The notes beneath the pieces were generated by a model. The model was not told where the DNA came from. It saw only the letters and a program-made list of their open reading frames with translations, and did not search any database. A program made the translations under genes and the position numbers. From Phycisphaerales bacterium (GTDB lineage: Bacteria > Planctomycetota > Phycisphaerae > Phycisphaerales > UBA1924): a stretch of 64,000 nt of DNA. Positions 37,472-45,435 of this stretch are shown piece after piece (position 1 is the first letter of the stretch; every line of letters begins with the position of its first letter). Location: contig JAJDCZ010000001.1 of assembly GCA_029260555.1 (NCBI GenBank), positions 1-64,000 of the forward strand, written 5' to 3'.

Positions 37472-39403
37472 GTGTCACGGACGACGGAAACCCATCTTGA
37501 CAACCAGTTGCTGAGCGAGCAGATCCAGGGCGCGGTGCATCGTGTCTGGGGGTATGACTCGCTGCGACCGATGCAGTTGCGGGCGATTCAAGCCGGGCTC
37601 GATGGCCGCGACAGTTTGACGGTCCTCCCCACCGGAGGCGGCAAGAGTTTATGCTATCAGGTGCCACCACTGGTCACGGGGAAGTTGACCATCGTGGCGT
37701 CGCCTTTGATCGCCCTCATGCGAGATCAGGTTCGTGGTTTGTCGTTGTGTGGCTATGAAGCAGCAGCCTTGCACTCAGCTGTTTCACACGAGGATGCACG
37801 CAAGATCATCACGCGAGCTTTTGATGGTTCGATCCACCTGATATTCGCTGCCCCTGAACGGCTTGTCACCAGTGGCTTCAAAGCCATCATCGCCCAACTC
37901 GCCGATGCTGACCGACTCGGAGCTATCGCAATTGACGAAGCACACTGTATCTCACAATGGGGGCATGATTTTCGCCCTGAATATCGGCGTTTGCGTGAAC
38001 TGCGCGAAGTCGACCCGCAGGTTTCATTACAGGCATTCACCGCGACTGCCACCCCTCAGGTGCGTCAAGACATTGTCAACCAGCTCGGCTTGCGTGAGCC
38101 TGAGATCCTCGTCGGAAAGTTCGATCGTCCCAACCTGATCTACAGGGTTCAGGCGCGGGCAAATACTGCCCGGCAGATTGCTGAGGCGGTAGCCCGACAC
38201 CGCAGTGCAGGTGATGGCGGCGGCACAATCGTCTATTGTCTGAGCCGAAAGGACACCGAGAAACTCGCCCAGCAACTTCAGGATCATCGACTCGATGCCG
38301 ATGCCTACCACGCCGGGCTGAGTGAGCGAAAACGATCCCAGGTCGAGCATGCCTTCACCAACGAGACACTCGACATTGTGGTCGCCACCGTTGCCTTTGG
38401 AATGGGCATAGATCGCAGCAATGTCAGGCTCGTGGTCCATGCAACCATGCCCAAAAGCATCGAGGCGTATCAACAGGAAACCGGGCGGGCTGGTCGCGAT
38501 GGAGAACGGGCTGAATGTCTGCTGCTCTATTCGCCGACCGATGCCGGGCGCTGGGAGCGGCTGATCCAGCGGAGTGCTGATGAAGCTGGCACCGACCCCA
38601 CGCCACATATTAAGCTGGTTCGCGATATGCGATCTCTGGTCTCGACGATGCAGTGTCGACACAAGGCTCTCTGTGAACACTTCGGGCAGGACTACGAACC
38701 GCCTGAGGCACTGGCTGCTGAAGACCCGCAATCATGCATGGCATGCGATGTGTGTCTCGGTGAAACCGAAGTCGAACGCGATTCCATACGGGTCGCTCAG
38801 ATCCTTTTATCCGCTGTCGCCCGCACCAACCAGCGCTACGGTGCAACCTACATCTGCGATCTGGTTCGGGGAGCCAACACCGAAAAACTTGCATCCACTC
38901 GCCATGACCAGCTCAGCGTGCATGGCCTGCTCTCATCGCATACCAAATCCCAGCTCATGATGTACCTCGATCAACTCATCGCAACCGACGCCCTGGAACG
39001 CGTCGTTGAGGATCGGTTCGAAACGCTGCGGTTCGGAGCTGACGGCCTGTCAGCCATGAAAGGCCAAGGCAACATCACACTGGCTAACCCCGTGGGCACA
39101 GGTTCAGCTAAAACCGAGCGATCCCGGACACGCACTCGCAAGCAACAACGCGATCTGGCACCCATGTCGTTTGAAGAAAAGCTCGTCTTTGAAAGACTGC
39201 GTGCGGTGCGAACAGCGATCGCCAAGGAACGCGAGGTGCCGCCGTATGTTGTGTTTTCAGATGCAACGCTGAGAGAACTGGTCAAGGCTCGCCCCGCGAC
39301 ACACTCAGCCATGCTCGAAGTCAAAGGCGTAGGCCACGCCAAACTCGAAGCCTTCGGCGACACCTTCCTCGCAGCACTGGCTCAGGAAGGTGACGAGAGC
39401 TGA
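37472..39403 (+). CDS. recQ: ATP-dependent DNA helicase RecQ
   Basis: 643 residues. Walker A is T-G-G-G-K-S (about 54-59), the DEAH box is D-E-A-H-C-I-S-Q-W-G-H-D-F-R-P-E-Y, motif VI is E-T-G-R-A-G-R-D-G. The zinc site C-M-A-C-D-V-C near residue 425 and the winged-helix domain follow, and an HRDC domain ends the protein (E-E-K-L-V-F-E-R-L-R-A-V-R-T-A-I-A-K). The helicase unwinds recombination and replication-fork structures. It starts with GTG 37472 exactly six bases after a TATACT hexamer (37460-37465), with no Shine-Dalgarno, so it may be leaderless. Confidence 0.93.
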   Translation: MSRTTETHLDNQLLSEQIQGAVHRVWGYDSLRPMQLRAIQAGLDGRDSLTVLPTGGGKSLCYQVPPLVTGKLTIVASPLIALMRDQVRGLSLCGYEAAALHSAVSHEDARKIITRAFDGSIHLIFAAPERLVTSGFKAIIAQLADADRLGAIAIDEAHCISQWGHDFRPEYRRLRELREVDPQVSLQAFTATATPQVRQDIVNQLGLREPEILVGKFDRPNLIYRVQARANTARQIAEAVARHRSAGDGGGTIVYCLSRKDTEKLAQQLQDHRLDADAYHAGLSERKRSQVEHAFTNETLDIVVATVAFGMGIDRSNVRLVVHATMPKSIEAYQQETGRAGRDGERAECLLLYSPTDAGRWERLIQRSADEAGTDPTPHIKLVRDMRSLVSTMQCRHKALCEHFGQDYEPPEALAAEDPQSCMACDVCLGETEVERDSIRVAQILLSAVARTNQRYGATYICDLVRGANTEKLASTRHDQLSVHGLLSSHTKSQLMMYLDQLIATDALERVVEDRFETLRFGADGLSAMKGQGNITLANPVGTGSAKTERSRTRTRKQQRDLAPMSFEEKLVFERLRAVRTAIAKEREVPPYVVFSDATLRELVKARPATHSAMLEVKGVGHAKLEAFGDTFLAALAQEGDES

Positions 39404-39434
39404 ACTTGCTCCCAATCTCAGCCTCTATCCGTGC

Positions 39435-39541
39435 CACTGATCAGTCTTCTGATCAGTGTCCTATCACAGCACACTTCCAGGCACTGACCTGAGGACAGGT
39501 CTGTGGCACACCCACCCCTCTGCCCCAGATCCGTGTGCCAC
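39435..39541. other. Cluster of three stem-loops between converging genes
   Basis: CACTGATCAG-TCTT-CTGATCAGTG (39435-39458) is a perfect 10-bp stem with a 4-base loop. CAC-T-GACCTG/CAGGTC-T-GTG (39482-39505) is a 6-bp stem with an outer 3-bp pair. GTGGCACAC/GTGTGCCAC (39503-39511 and 39533-39541) is a 9-bp stem with a 21-base loop and overlaps the second. None has a U-tract. They fill the 190-base gap between recQ and the VCBS-dockerin gene. Confidence 0.6.
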
Positions 39542-39595
39542 GCACAGTTAGGGGGGGCGAGTCTTCGAGTCGTGCGTGTCTTGTACCGCTGTGGC

Positions 39596-41731
39596 CTACG
39601 GACAGCCTGCATTAAAAAGGCGGATGAACTCAAAGAAGTCCAGCACATCGACGATGCCGTTGCCGGTGAGGTCGGCGGCCGGGTCGCCCGCGTCAAAGAG
39701 GCGGATGAACTCAAAGAAATCCAGCACATCGACAATGCCATCGCCGGTGAGATCAACCGGGCAGAGATTCGTGATGCACAGGTTGAGCAGGATGCTCATA
39801 TTGTCGCTGTTCGAATTGGTCACGGCCATGTCCAGGTCACCGTCGCCATCAAGGTCGCCTAGCGTGACTCTACTCGGTGAAACCCCCACGGCGAAACGCA
39901 TATGGGTGGCGAACGAACCGTCGCCGTTGTTGAGCAGCACCCCCGCGTCTCTGCTGACTGTGTTCGCTACTGCCATGTCCAGGTCCCCATCGCCGTCAAG
40001 GTCGCCTAGCGTAACGCTCTGCGGTCCATCCCCCGCGGTATAACGGGTTTGGGTGGCGAACGAACCGTCGCCGTTGTTGAGCAGCACGCTCGTGTCGTCG
40101 CTGAAAGTGTTGGCCACGGCCATGTCCAGGTCGCCGTCGCCGTCAACATCGCCAAGAGAAATGTTTACCTCCCCACCACCCGCAGCGTAACGCGTCTCGG
40201 CGGCGAACGAACCGTCGCCGTTATTGAGCAGCACGCTTGTGTCGCTTCTGAGGCCGACAAAGTTCCCAGAGTTTGCCACAGCCATGTCCAGGTCACCGTC
40301 GCCGTCAAGATCGCCTAGCGTAACGCTCCACGGCTCATCCCCCACGGCGTAGCGGATCTGGGCGGCGAATGTCCCGTCGCCATTGTTGAGCAGCACGCTC
40401 GTGTCATCGCTATTTATGTTGGCCACGGCCATGTCCAGGTCGCCATCGCCGTCAAGGTCCCCGAGCGAAATGCCAATCGGGTCAGTCCCAGCTGCGTAGC
40501 GGGTATCGGTGACGAATGTTCCGTCGCCGCTATTGAGCAGTACGCTCGTGTCGTTGCTGCGCCAGTTGGCCACGGCCATGTCCAGATCGCCGTCGCCGTC
40601 AACATCGCCTAGCGAAACGCTCGTCGGCACATCCCCCACGGTGTAATGAGGCTGGGGGGCGAATGTCCCGTCGCCATTGTTAAGCAATACGCTCGCGTCT
40701 CCGTCGACCACATAGGCCATGTCCAGGTCGCCATCGCCATCAACATCGCCGAGCGTAACGCTCTGCGGCCCATTGCCCGCGGCGTAGCTGATCTGGGGAG
40801 CAAACGAACCGTCGCCGTTGTTCAGCAGCACGCTCATGTTGGCGCTAAATAAGTTAGCCACAGCCATGTCCAGATCGCCGTCGCCGTCAACATCGCCCAG
40901 CGTCACGCTCACCGGCCCATTGCCCGCGGCGTAGCTGATCTGGGGAGCAAACGAACCGTCGCCGTTGTTGAACAGCACGCTTGTGTCGGAGCTGCTCCGA
41001 TTGGCCACGACCATGTCCAAATCGCCGTCGCCGTCAAGGTCGCCAAGCGTGACACTCCGCGGCTTTCCCCCCGCGGCGAAACGGGTCTGTGAAGCGAATG
41101 TCCCGTCGCCGTTGTTGAGCAGCACGCTCGTGTCGTAGGTTAACTCATTAGCCACGACCATGTCCAGATCGCCGTCGCCGTCAAGATCGCCAAGGGTAAC
41201 GCTAAACGGATCAAGCCCTGCGGCGTAGAAGGTCTGCGTAGCAAATGTCCCGTCACCGTTGTTGAGCAGCACGCTCGTGTCGTCGGTGGACCAGTTAGCC
41301 ACGACCATATCCAGGTCACCATCGCCGTCAAGGTCGCCGAGCGTAACACTATGCGGCGACCAACCCACGGTGTAGCGGACCTGGCCGGCGAATGTCCCAT
41401 CGCCATTGTTGAGCAGCACGCTCATGTTGGCGCTGCTCCGATTGGCCACGACCATGTCCAGATCGCCATCGCCATCAAGATCACCCAGCGTAACGCTTTG
41501 CGGCCCAACCCCCGCAGGGAACTTCTGCCCCGGGAAGAGTGGGCCGTCGCAGGTCTGTCCTGTTGCAGCGGGGGCGAGCACCATGGCCAACAGGACCATC
41601 GTCAAGGTGGCCAGGAGCAGAGGATTTGTGCGAATGGCGGATGAAAAAGGCTGTTTCGTGGAGATGAAGGTGGCGTGGGGGGTGGTGGAGGGCAGGGTGT
41701 GTGCGGAGGTGGACATATAAATGACTTTCAT
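39596..41731 (-). CDS. Exported 12-repeat VCBS/FG-GAP protein with GC-type dockerin
   Basis: 711 residues. A long signal region (L-L-L-A-T-L-T-M-V-L-L-A-M-V-L-A-P-A-A-T-G) is followed by 12 near-identical units of about 49 residues with S-V-T-L-G-D-L-D-G-D-G-D-L-D-M-(V/A)-V-A-N and V-L-L-N-N-G-D-G-(T/S)-F-A. The D-x-D-x-D-G loops bind calcium in this family. The C-terminus is a dockerin pair (D-L-T-G-D-G-I-V-D-V-L-D-F-F-E-F twice, ending NAGCP). Repeats are similar also at DNA level, so unit number may vary. Start uncertain (ATG 41731 or 41716). Probably surface-bound and adhesive. Confidence 0.85.
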   Translation of the reverse strand: MKVIYMSTSAHTLPSTTPHATFISTKQPFSSAIRTNPLLLATLTMVLLAMVLAPAATGQTCDGPLFPGQKFPAGVGPQSVTLGDLDGDGDLDMVVANRSSANMSVLLNNGDGTFAGQVRYTVGWSPHSVTLGDLDGDGDLDMVVANWSTDDTSVLLNNGDGTFATQTFYAAGLDPFSVTLGDLDGDGDLDMVVANELTYDTSVLLNNGDGTFASQTRFAAGGKPRSVTLGDLDGDGDLDMVVANRSSSDTSVLFNNGDGSFAPQISYAAGNGPVSVTLGDVDGDGDLDMAVANLFSANMSVLLNNGDGSFAPQISYAAGNGPQSVTLGDVDGDGDLDMAYVVDGDASVLLNNGDGTFAPQPHYTVGDVPTSVSLGDVDGDGDLDMAVANWRSNDTSVLLNSGDGTFVTDTRYAAGTDPIGISLGDLDGDGDLDMAVANINSDDTSVLLNNGDGTFAAQIRYAVGDEPWSVTLGDLDGDGDLDMAVANSGNFVGLRSDTSVLLNNGDGSFAAETRYAAGGGEVNISLGDVDGDGDLDMAVANTFSDDTSVLLNNGDGSFATQTRYTAGDGPQSVTLGDLDGDGDLDMAVANTVSRDAGVLLNNGDGSFATHMRFAVGVSPSRVTLGDLDGDGDLDMAVTNSNSDNMSILLNLCITNLCPVDLTGDGIVDVLDFFEFIRLFDAGDPAADLTGNGIVDVLDFFEFIRLFNAGCP

Positions 41732-42153
41732 TTCAGTTGGGAACTTGCAGAACTTGCTGGCCTACTTTATAAGGTGATCGCATGGGATACAAGCCTTATA
41801 TTGAAGATGACCCCGGTTAACGGACGAGTTCTTTCTCGCGTGGTGTGCAGTGGCTCACCAGAAAAGATGCCGTCGTGTTCTGGTTTGAAGTTGTGTCATG
41901 AGTAGTCAATCGCCGAAGATGGCAAGTCGTGACTCACAGGCTCCACTTCTTTTCAAATTCCCGGCGAAGCATTTTTGTGTGTATACGATACATATTGGAC
42001 CTGAAACGCCACAGTTCTGTGCGAGAATGCTCAATTGCCACGCAAATTTGTGGCACGCACACACGCGGCGGTTACTTTCCTTTTTCAGTGTGAAACTTTC
42101 CTGAGTTAAAACCGTGCATATGGGACGGTCCCTCTTTCATGCTCGCCCCGGAA

Positions 42154-42321
42154 TACTCTGCGCTGACGCCAGCGCACTCCATTCTCACGCCAGCGCGCTC
42201 TGCGCTGACGCCAGTGCACTCCATTCTCACGCCAGCGCGCTCTGCGCTGACACCAGCGCACTCCATTCTCGCACCAGCGAGCTCTGCGCTGGCGCCAGTG
42301 CGCTTTGTCCTGGAGCCAGAG
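42154..42321. repeat. Eight 21-bp tandem repeats (42-bp higher-order period)
   Basis: Units start at 42154, 42175, 42196, 42217, 42238, 42259, 42280 and 42301. Two alternating versions give a 42-bp period: one with CACTCCATTCTCACGCCAGCG and one with CGCTCTGCGCTGACGCCAGTG or close variants. Many junctions contain GCGCTG...CAGCGC, which can pair. The 21-base period keeps both strands open as a seven-residue repeat (plus strand A-L-H-S-H-A-S / A-L-C-A-D-A-S). The last unit is the most divergent. Confidence 0.85.
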
Positions 42322-42336
42322 AGGCGTTCTCTGTAC

Positions 42337-42445
42337 GAAGGAAGGGGGAAAGGAAGGAAAGAGAGGCCATCTTTATAAGACGAGAGAAAGAGAGGGGAGG
42401 ACGAGAGAAAGGGCGGGGGGAACCAAGGAAGGGGAGAGGGGGCAG
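42337..42445. other. Purine-rich tract next to the tandem repeat
   Basis: The plus strand is almost only A and G over about 110 bases (GAAGGAAGGGGGAAAGGAAG and similar blocks), broken by a short ATCTTTATAAG. Such strand-asymmetric tracts can form triplex or unusual duplex structures. No gene reads through it convincingly. Confidence 0.6.
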
Positions 42446-42594
42446 AATGCTCTGATTCGGTGCGCTATGGGACCATCCTCGCCCCAACCATCTCCAGCCA
42501 TCCATGGAACAAAACGCACCCATTGCTGGTACAATACAAGAGACACACAGCACCCGGCACAGGCTCAGGCGACTGAAGGATGGAACACAACACC

Positions 42595-43869
42595 ATGAAT
42601 CAACCCGGACTCTCGCACCAAACACCCCCTTCTGCCCGGCTCATGGCCTTGCTGACGCTCATCGGGCTGACGCTCCTTGCACCGGCGGCTGCGGCCCAGC
42701 GTAACCGCTTGATTGAACGCACCAATCCTCACGAATGGACGCTCCAGGTCGATCTCACCGTCGATTCCTATCAGGATCGCTACTACAACAGCAAACAGAA
42801 AAAACAGATCCAGTATGGCACCTTCAACTTCCCCGCGTTGACCGTCATCTTCCCAGCCATCTCCGAAACCGCAGGCTCGAAGATCAATGACAAGAATATC
42901 GCTGGCGAACTCTCGCTCAATGACATCCTCGCTGACGATTCGCCGAAGCTCATCCCTCTCCGGCAAGGCAACATGCCTTTTCATTCCGGCACCCGGTTTG
43001 TCAAATGGCAACTGACCAATGGCACCGGCAGACAAGTCGAACTTTCCGTCGAGATCCCCATGACTTCGTGGCGCACTGTCTTTAACGAAGATGAGGCCAT
43101 GAACATCGACTGGCCCAAAGGCGAGTGGCCCGTCGTCGCCCAGTCCACCTTCGAGCCTCAATATGGCGTGGACATGGACCTGACGGGCAAACATTACGAC
43201 ATGAGACCCGTCGACAGACTCATCAAGCGCTGGATCAACAACAAGCCCAAAGCTGTCCAGCCCGTGTACCTCGCAAAGTTCCTGGCGGGTGAAGTCGTTC
43301 GCTTCTTTCAGCCTTCAGGCAACGGGATCAACTCTGCAAACAATGGCCTGATCGAAGGCATTGATCTCATGGGTGCTCCACTGGCAGCCAAACGAGGCCG
43401 AGGCAGCGAGTTTGACATGGTCACGCTGCTGGTCGCGGTCTATCGCAAAGCAGGTCTGCCCGCGCGCATGGTCATTGGACTTGATCGATCTGATGAAGAC
43501 GAAAAGTTCCTCAAGCGAGGTCAGGGGCGCAAGGCCCAGCTTCATGCCTGGGTCGAGTTCTGTCTTTACGACGATGTGAAAAACAAGGAATACTGGATCC
43601 CGGTTGATATCGTGCGCATCAGACAAAGAGGCTCCAGGCCACCCAACATCGATCAGCCATGGAAATACTTCGGCACTCACGACGAGATGGACACCATGAT
43701 GCCTTTCGCCTTCAACTTCCACCCGCCAACCCGCGTCATCGCCTATGGCTCGCCCGGCTTCTGGGGCTGGACCGTCGACAACGGCCCGCCGCCGGACAAC
43801 GCCTTCCAGTCGCTCCGCTTCAGATCCATGACCACGGCTCAAAGAGGCGGCAAGCCCAACCGGGACTAG
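42595..43869 (+). CDS. Exported transglutaminase-fold protein lacking the catalytic cysteine
   Basis: About 424 residues (ATG 42595; ATG 42580 is the alternative). The signal peptide is L-M-A-L-L-T-L-I-G-L-T-L-L-A-P-A-A-A-A. In the C-terminal half E-F-D-M-V-T-L-L-V-A-V-Y-R-K-A-G-L-P-A-R-M-V-I-G matches the helix that carries the cysteine of transglutaminase-like domains, and L-H-A-W-V-E-F and Y-W-I-P-V-D match the His and Asp of the triad. The position where Cys is expected reads Glu, so the triad is incomplete. Likely periplasmic, binding rather than hydrolysing peptide bonds. I know no specific function. Confidence 0.7.
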   Translation: MNQPGLSHQTPPSARLMALLTLIGLTLLAPAAAAQRNRLIERTNPHEWTLQVDLTVDSYQDRYYNSKQKKQIQYGTFNFPALTVIFPAISETAGSKINDKNIAGELSLNDILADDSPKLIPLRQGNMPFHSGTRFVKWQLTNGTGRQVELSVEIPMTSWRTVFNEDEAMNIDWPKGEWPVVAQSTFEPQYGVDMDLTGKHYDMRPVDRLIKRWINNKPKAVQPVYLAKFLAGEVVRFFQPSGNGINSANNGLIEGIDLMGAPLAAKRGRGSEFDMVTLLVAVYRKAGLPARMVIGLDRSDEDEKFLKRGQGRKAQLHAWVEFCLYDDVKNKEYWIPVDIVRIRQRGSRPPNIDQPWKYFGTHDEMDTMMPFAFNFHPPTRVIAYGSPGFWGWTVDNGPPPDNAFQSLRFRSMTTAQRGGKPNRD

Positions 43870-44041
43870 GTCGCATCATTCATCCTTGACAAACCGCGAC
43901 ATTCAGATCGCAGCGGGGCAGGCTTTGATGCTCGAAGACCGCATCCTTGCAGGCGCGGCTTGTCTGGTGTCATAAAGGGGTTCGATTGAATTGTGCTGCT
44001 TTAAATATCACCAAGCCACCTGAAGATCCGTATACTGGCCC

Positions 44042-45400
44042 ATGAAGACCATTATTGAGCCCTTTCGGATCAAATCTGTCGAACCCATCGTGATGACGAC
44101 CCGCGAACAGCGCGTTGGATATCTCCGCGAAGCCCATTACAACCTTTTTGGAATCCCCTCACGCCGGGTGATGATTGATCTGTTGACTGATTCGGGCACC
44201 GGCGCCATGTCCAGCGAGCAATGGGCTGGCATCATGCGAGGCGATGAGTCATACGCCGGGGCACCGAGCTGGTTTCGATTCCGCGATGTCATAAAAAGAA
44301 TCACCGGCATCCAGAACATCCTGCCAACACATCAAGGTCGCGCCAGCGAGCGGCTTCTTGTAGAGGTCATGATCGGATCGGGTCAGGGGCAAGGCAAGAT
44401 CGTTCCCAACAATGCTCACTTTGATACCACCCGAGCGAACATCGAGCACAGCGGCTGTCAAACCGTCGATCTCCTCACCCCCGAAGGCCAGAACCCCGCT
44501 GTCGATGCTCCCTTCAAAGGCAACATGAATCTGACAGCTCTCCAGGAGCTGCTTGAAGATCGCGCTGATGATGTTCCTTTCGTCATGGTCACCGTCACTT
44601 GTAACAGCATCGGAGGCCAGCCGGTTTCTCTGGAAAATATCAAAAGCGTGCGGGAGTTGTGCGATCAATACAACAAGCCTTTGATCCTTGATGCTTGCCG
44701 GTTCGCGGAGAACGCGTGGTTCATCAAGATGCGAGAAAAGGGTCAGAACAACCGCCAGGTTCAGGACATTGCACGCGACCTGTTTGAACTGTGTGACGGT
44801 GCAACGATTTCTGCAAAAAAAGACGGGCTGGTCAACATCGGCGGCGTGCTGTTGATCCGCAACAAGGCTCTCTTTGAAAAGGCCAGCAATCTTCTGATTC
44901 TGACTGAGGGTTTTGTCACCTACGGCGGCCTGGCCGGGCGAGACCTTGAAGCCATGGCGATCGGCTTTGAAGAAGTGCTCGAAGCTGACTACCTGCGTTA
45001 CCGGATTCGATCGACCGAGTACCTCGGGGAAAAACTTCTCGAAGCAGGTATCGCCATCGTCCGTCCGCCCGGAGGCCATGCCATTTATATTGATGCTGCG
45101 GATTTCTGCCCGCACATTCCCAAGCATCAGTTCCCGGGTCAGACACTGGCGTGCGCCCTGTACGAAGCTGGCGGAATCCGCTCGTGTGAAATCGGTTCCG
45201 TGATGATGGGCGAACACGCCCATATGGAACTCGTGCGTCTGGCAATCCCCCGCCGAACCTACACACAATCACACATTGACTATGTGATCGAGATCATTCT
45301 GAATGTCAAGGCAAATGCCCAGAAGCTGCCAGGCTATCGCATCGTTGAGGAACCCGCAGCCCTGCGCCATTTCACAGCCCGGTTTGAACCCATGTTCTGA
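44042..45400 (+). CDS. tnaA: Tryptophanase
   Basis: 452 residues of the tryptophanase/tyrosine phenol-lyase family, a PLP beta-eliminase. The PLP lysine is the second Lys of I-S-A-K-K-D-G (Lys260); L-D-A-C-R-F-A-E-N-A-W-F-I-K near 216-229 holds the PLP-contacting Asp and the conserved Arg. The stretch G-I-R-S-C-E-I-G-S has Ile where tyrosine phenol-lyase has the specificity Arg (S-M-E-R-G), which favours tryptophanase. It splits tryptophan to indole, pyruvate and ammonia. ATG 44042 is 5 bases after TATACT (44031-44036) and has no Shine-Dalgarno, so the mRNA may be leaderless. No tnaB or leader peptide is adjacent. Confidence 0.85.
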   Translation: MKTIIEPFRIKSVEPIVMTTREQRVGYLREAHYNLFGIPSRRVMIDLLTDSGTGAMSSEQWAGIMRGDESYAGAPSWFRFRDVIKRITGIQNILPTHQGRASERLLVEVMIGSGQGQGKIVPNNAHFDTTRANIEHSGCQTVDLLTPEGQNPAVDAPFKGNMNLTALQELLEDRADDVPFVMVTVTCNSIGGQPVSLENIKSVRELCDQYNKPLILDACRFAENAWFIKMREKGQNNRQVQDIARDLFELCDGATISAKKDGLVNIGGVLLIRNKALFEKASNLLILTEGFVTYGGLAGRDLEAMAIGFEEVLEADYLRYRIRSTEYLGEKLLEAGIAIVRPPGGHAIYIDAADFCPHIPKHQFPGQTLACALYEAGGIRSCEIGSVMMGEHAHMELVRLAIPRRTYTQSHIDYVIEIILNVKANAQKLPGYRIVEEPAALRHFTARFEPMF

Positions 45401-45435
45401 AATAAATCACTGGAACAACACACTGTCTTGCATGA

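Larger units (their letters stand above)
41732..42594. other. Long non-coding gap with tandem repeat and purine tract
   Basis: No convincing gene in 860 bases. It contains the 21-bp repeat array at 42154-42321 and a purine-rich tract at 42337-42445, described separately. The last 60 bases have a TACAAT hexamer at about 42530, a possible -10 box for the transglutaminase-like gene. The open frames that span the repeats exist on both strands and look like a by-product of the 21-bp period. Confidence 0.6.

Noticed and set aside
42114..42455. 113-codon frame across the 21-bp tandem repeat and purine tract
   Set aside because: The repeat period is a multiple of three and the frame is open on both strands; the product is a simple seven-residue repeat then Arg/Lys/Gly-rich sequence.
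44042..45400. Tyrosine phenol-lyase instead of tryptophanase
   Set aside because: The specificity position that is Arg in tyrosine phenol-lyase reads Ile (C-E-I-G-S), as in tryptophanase; not proven without activity data.
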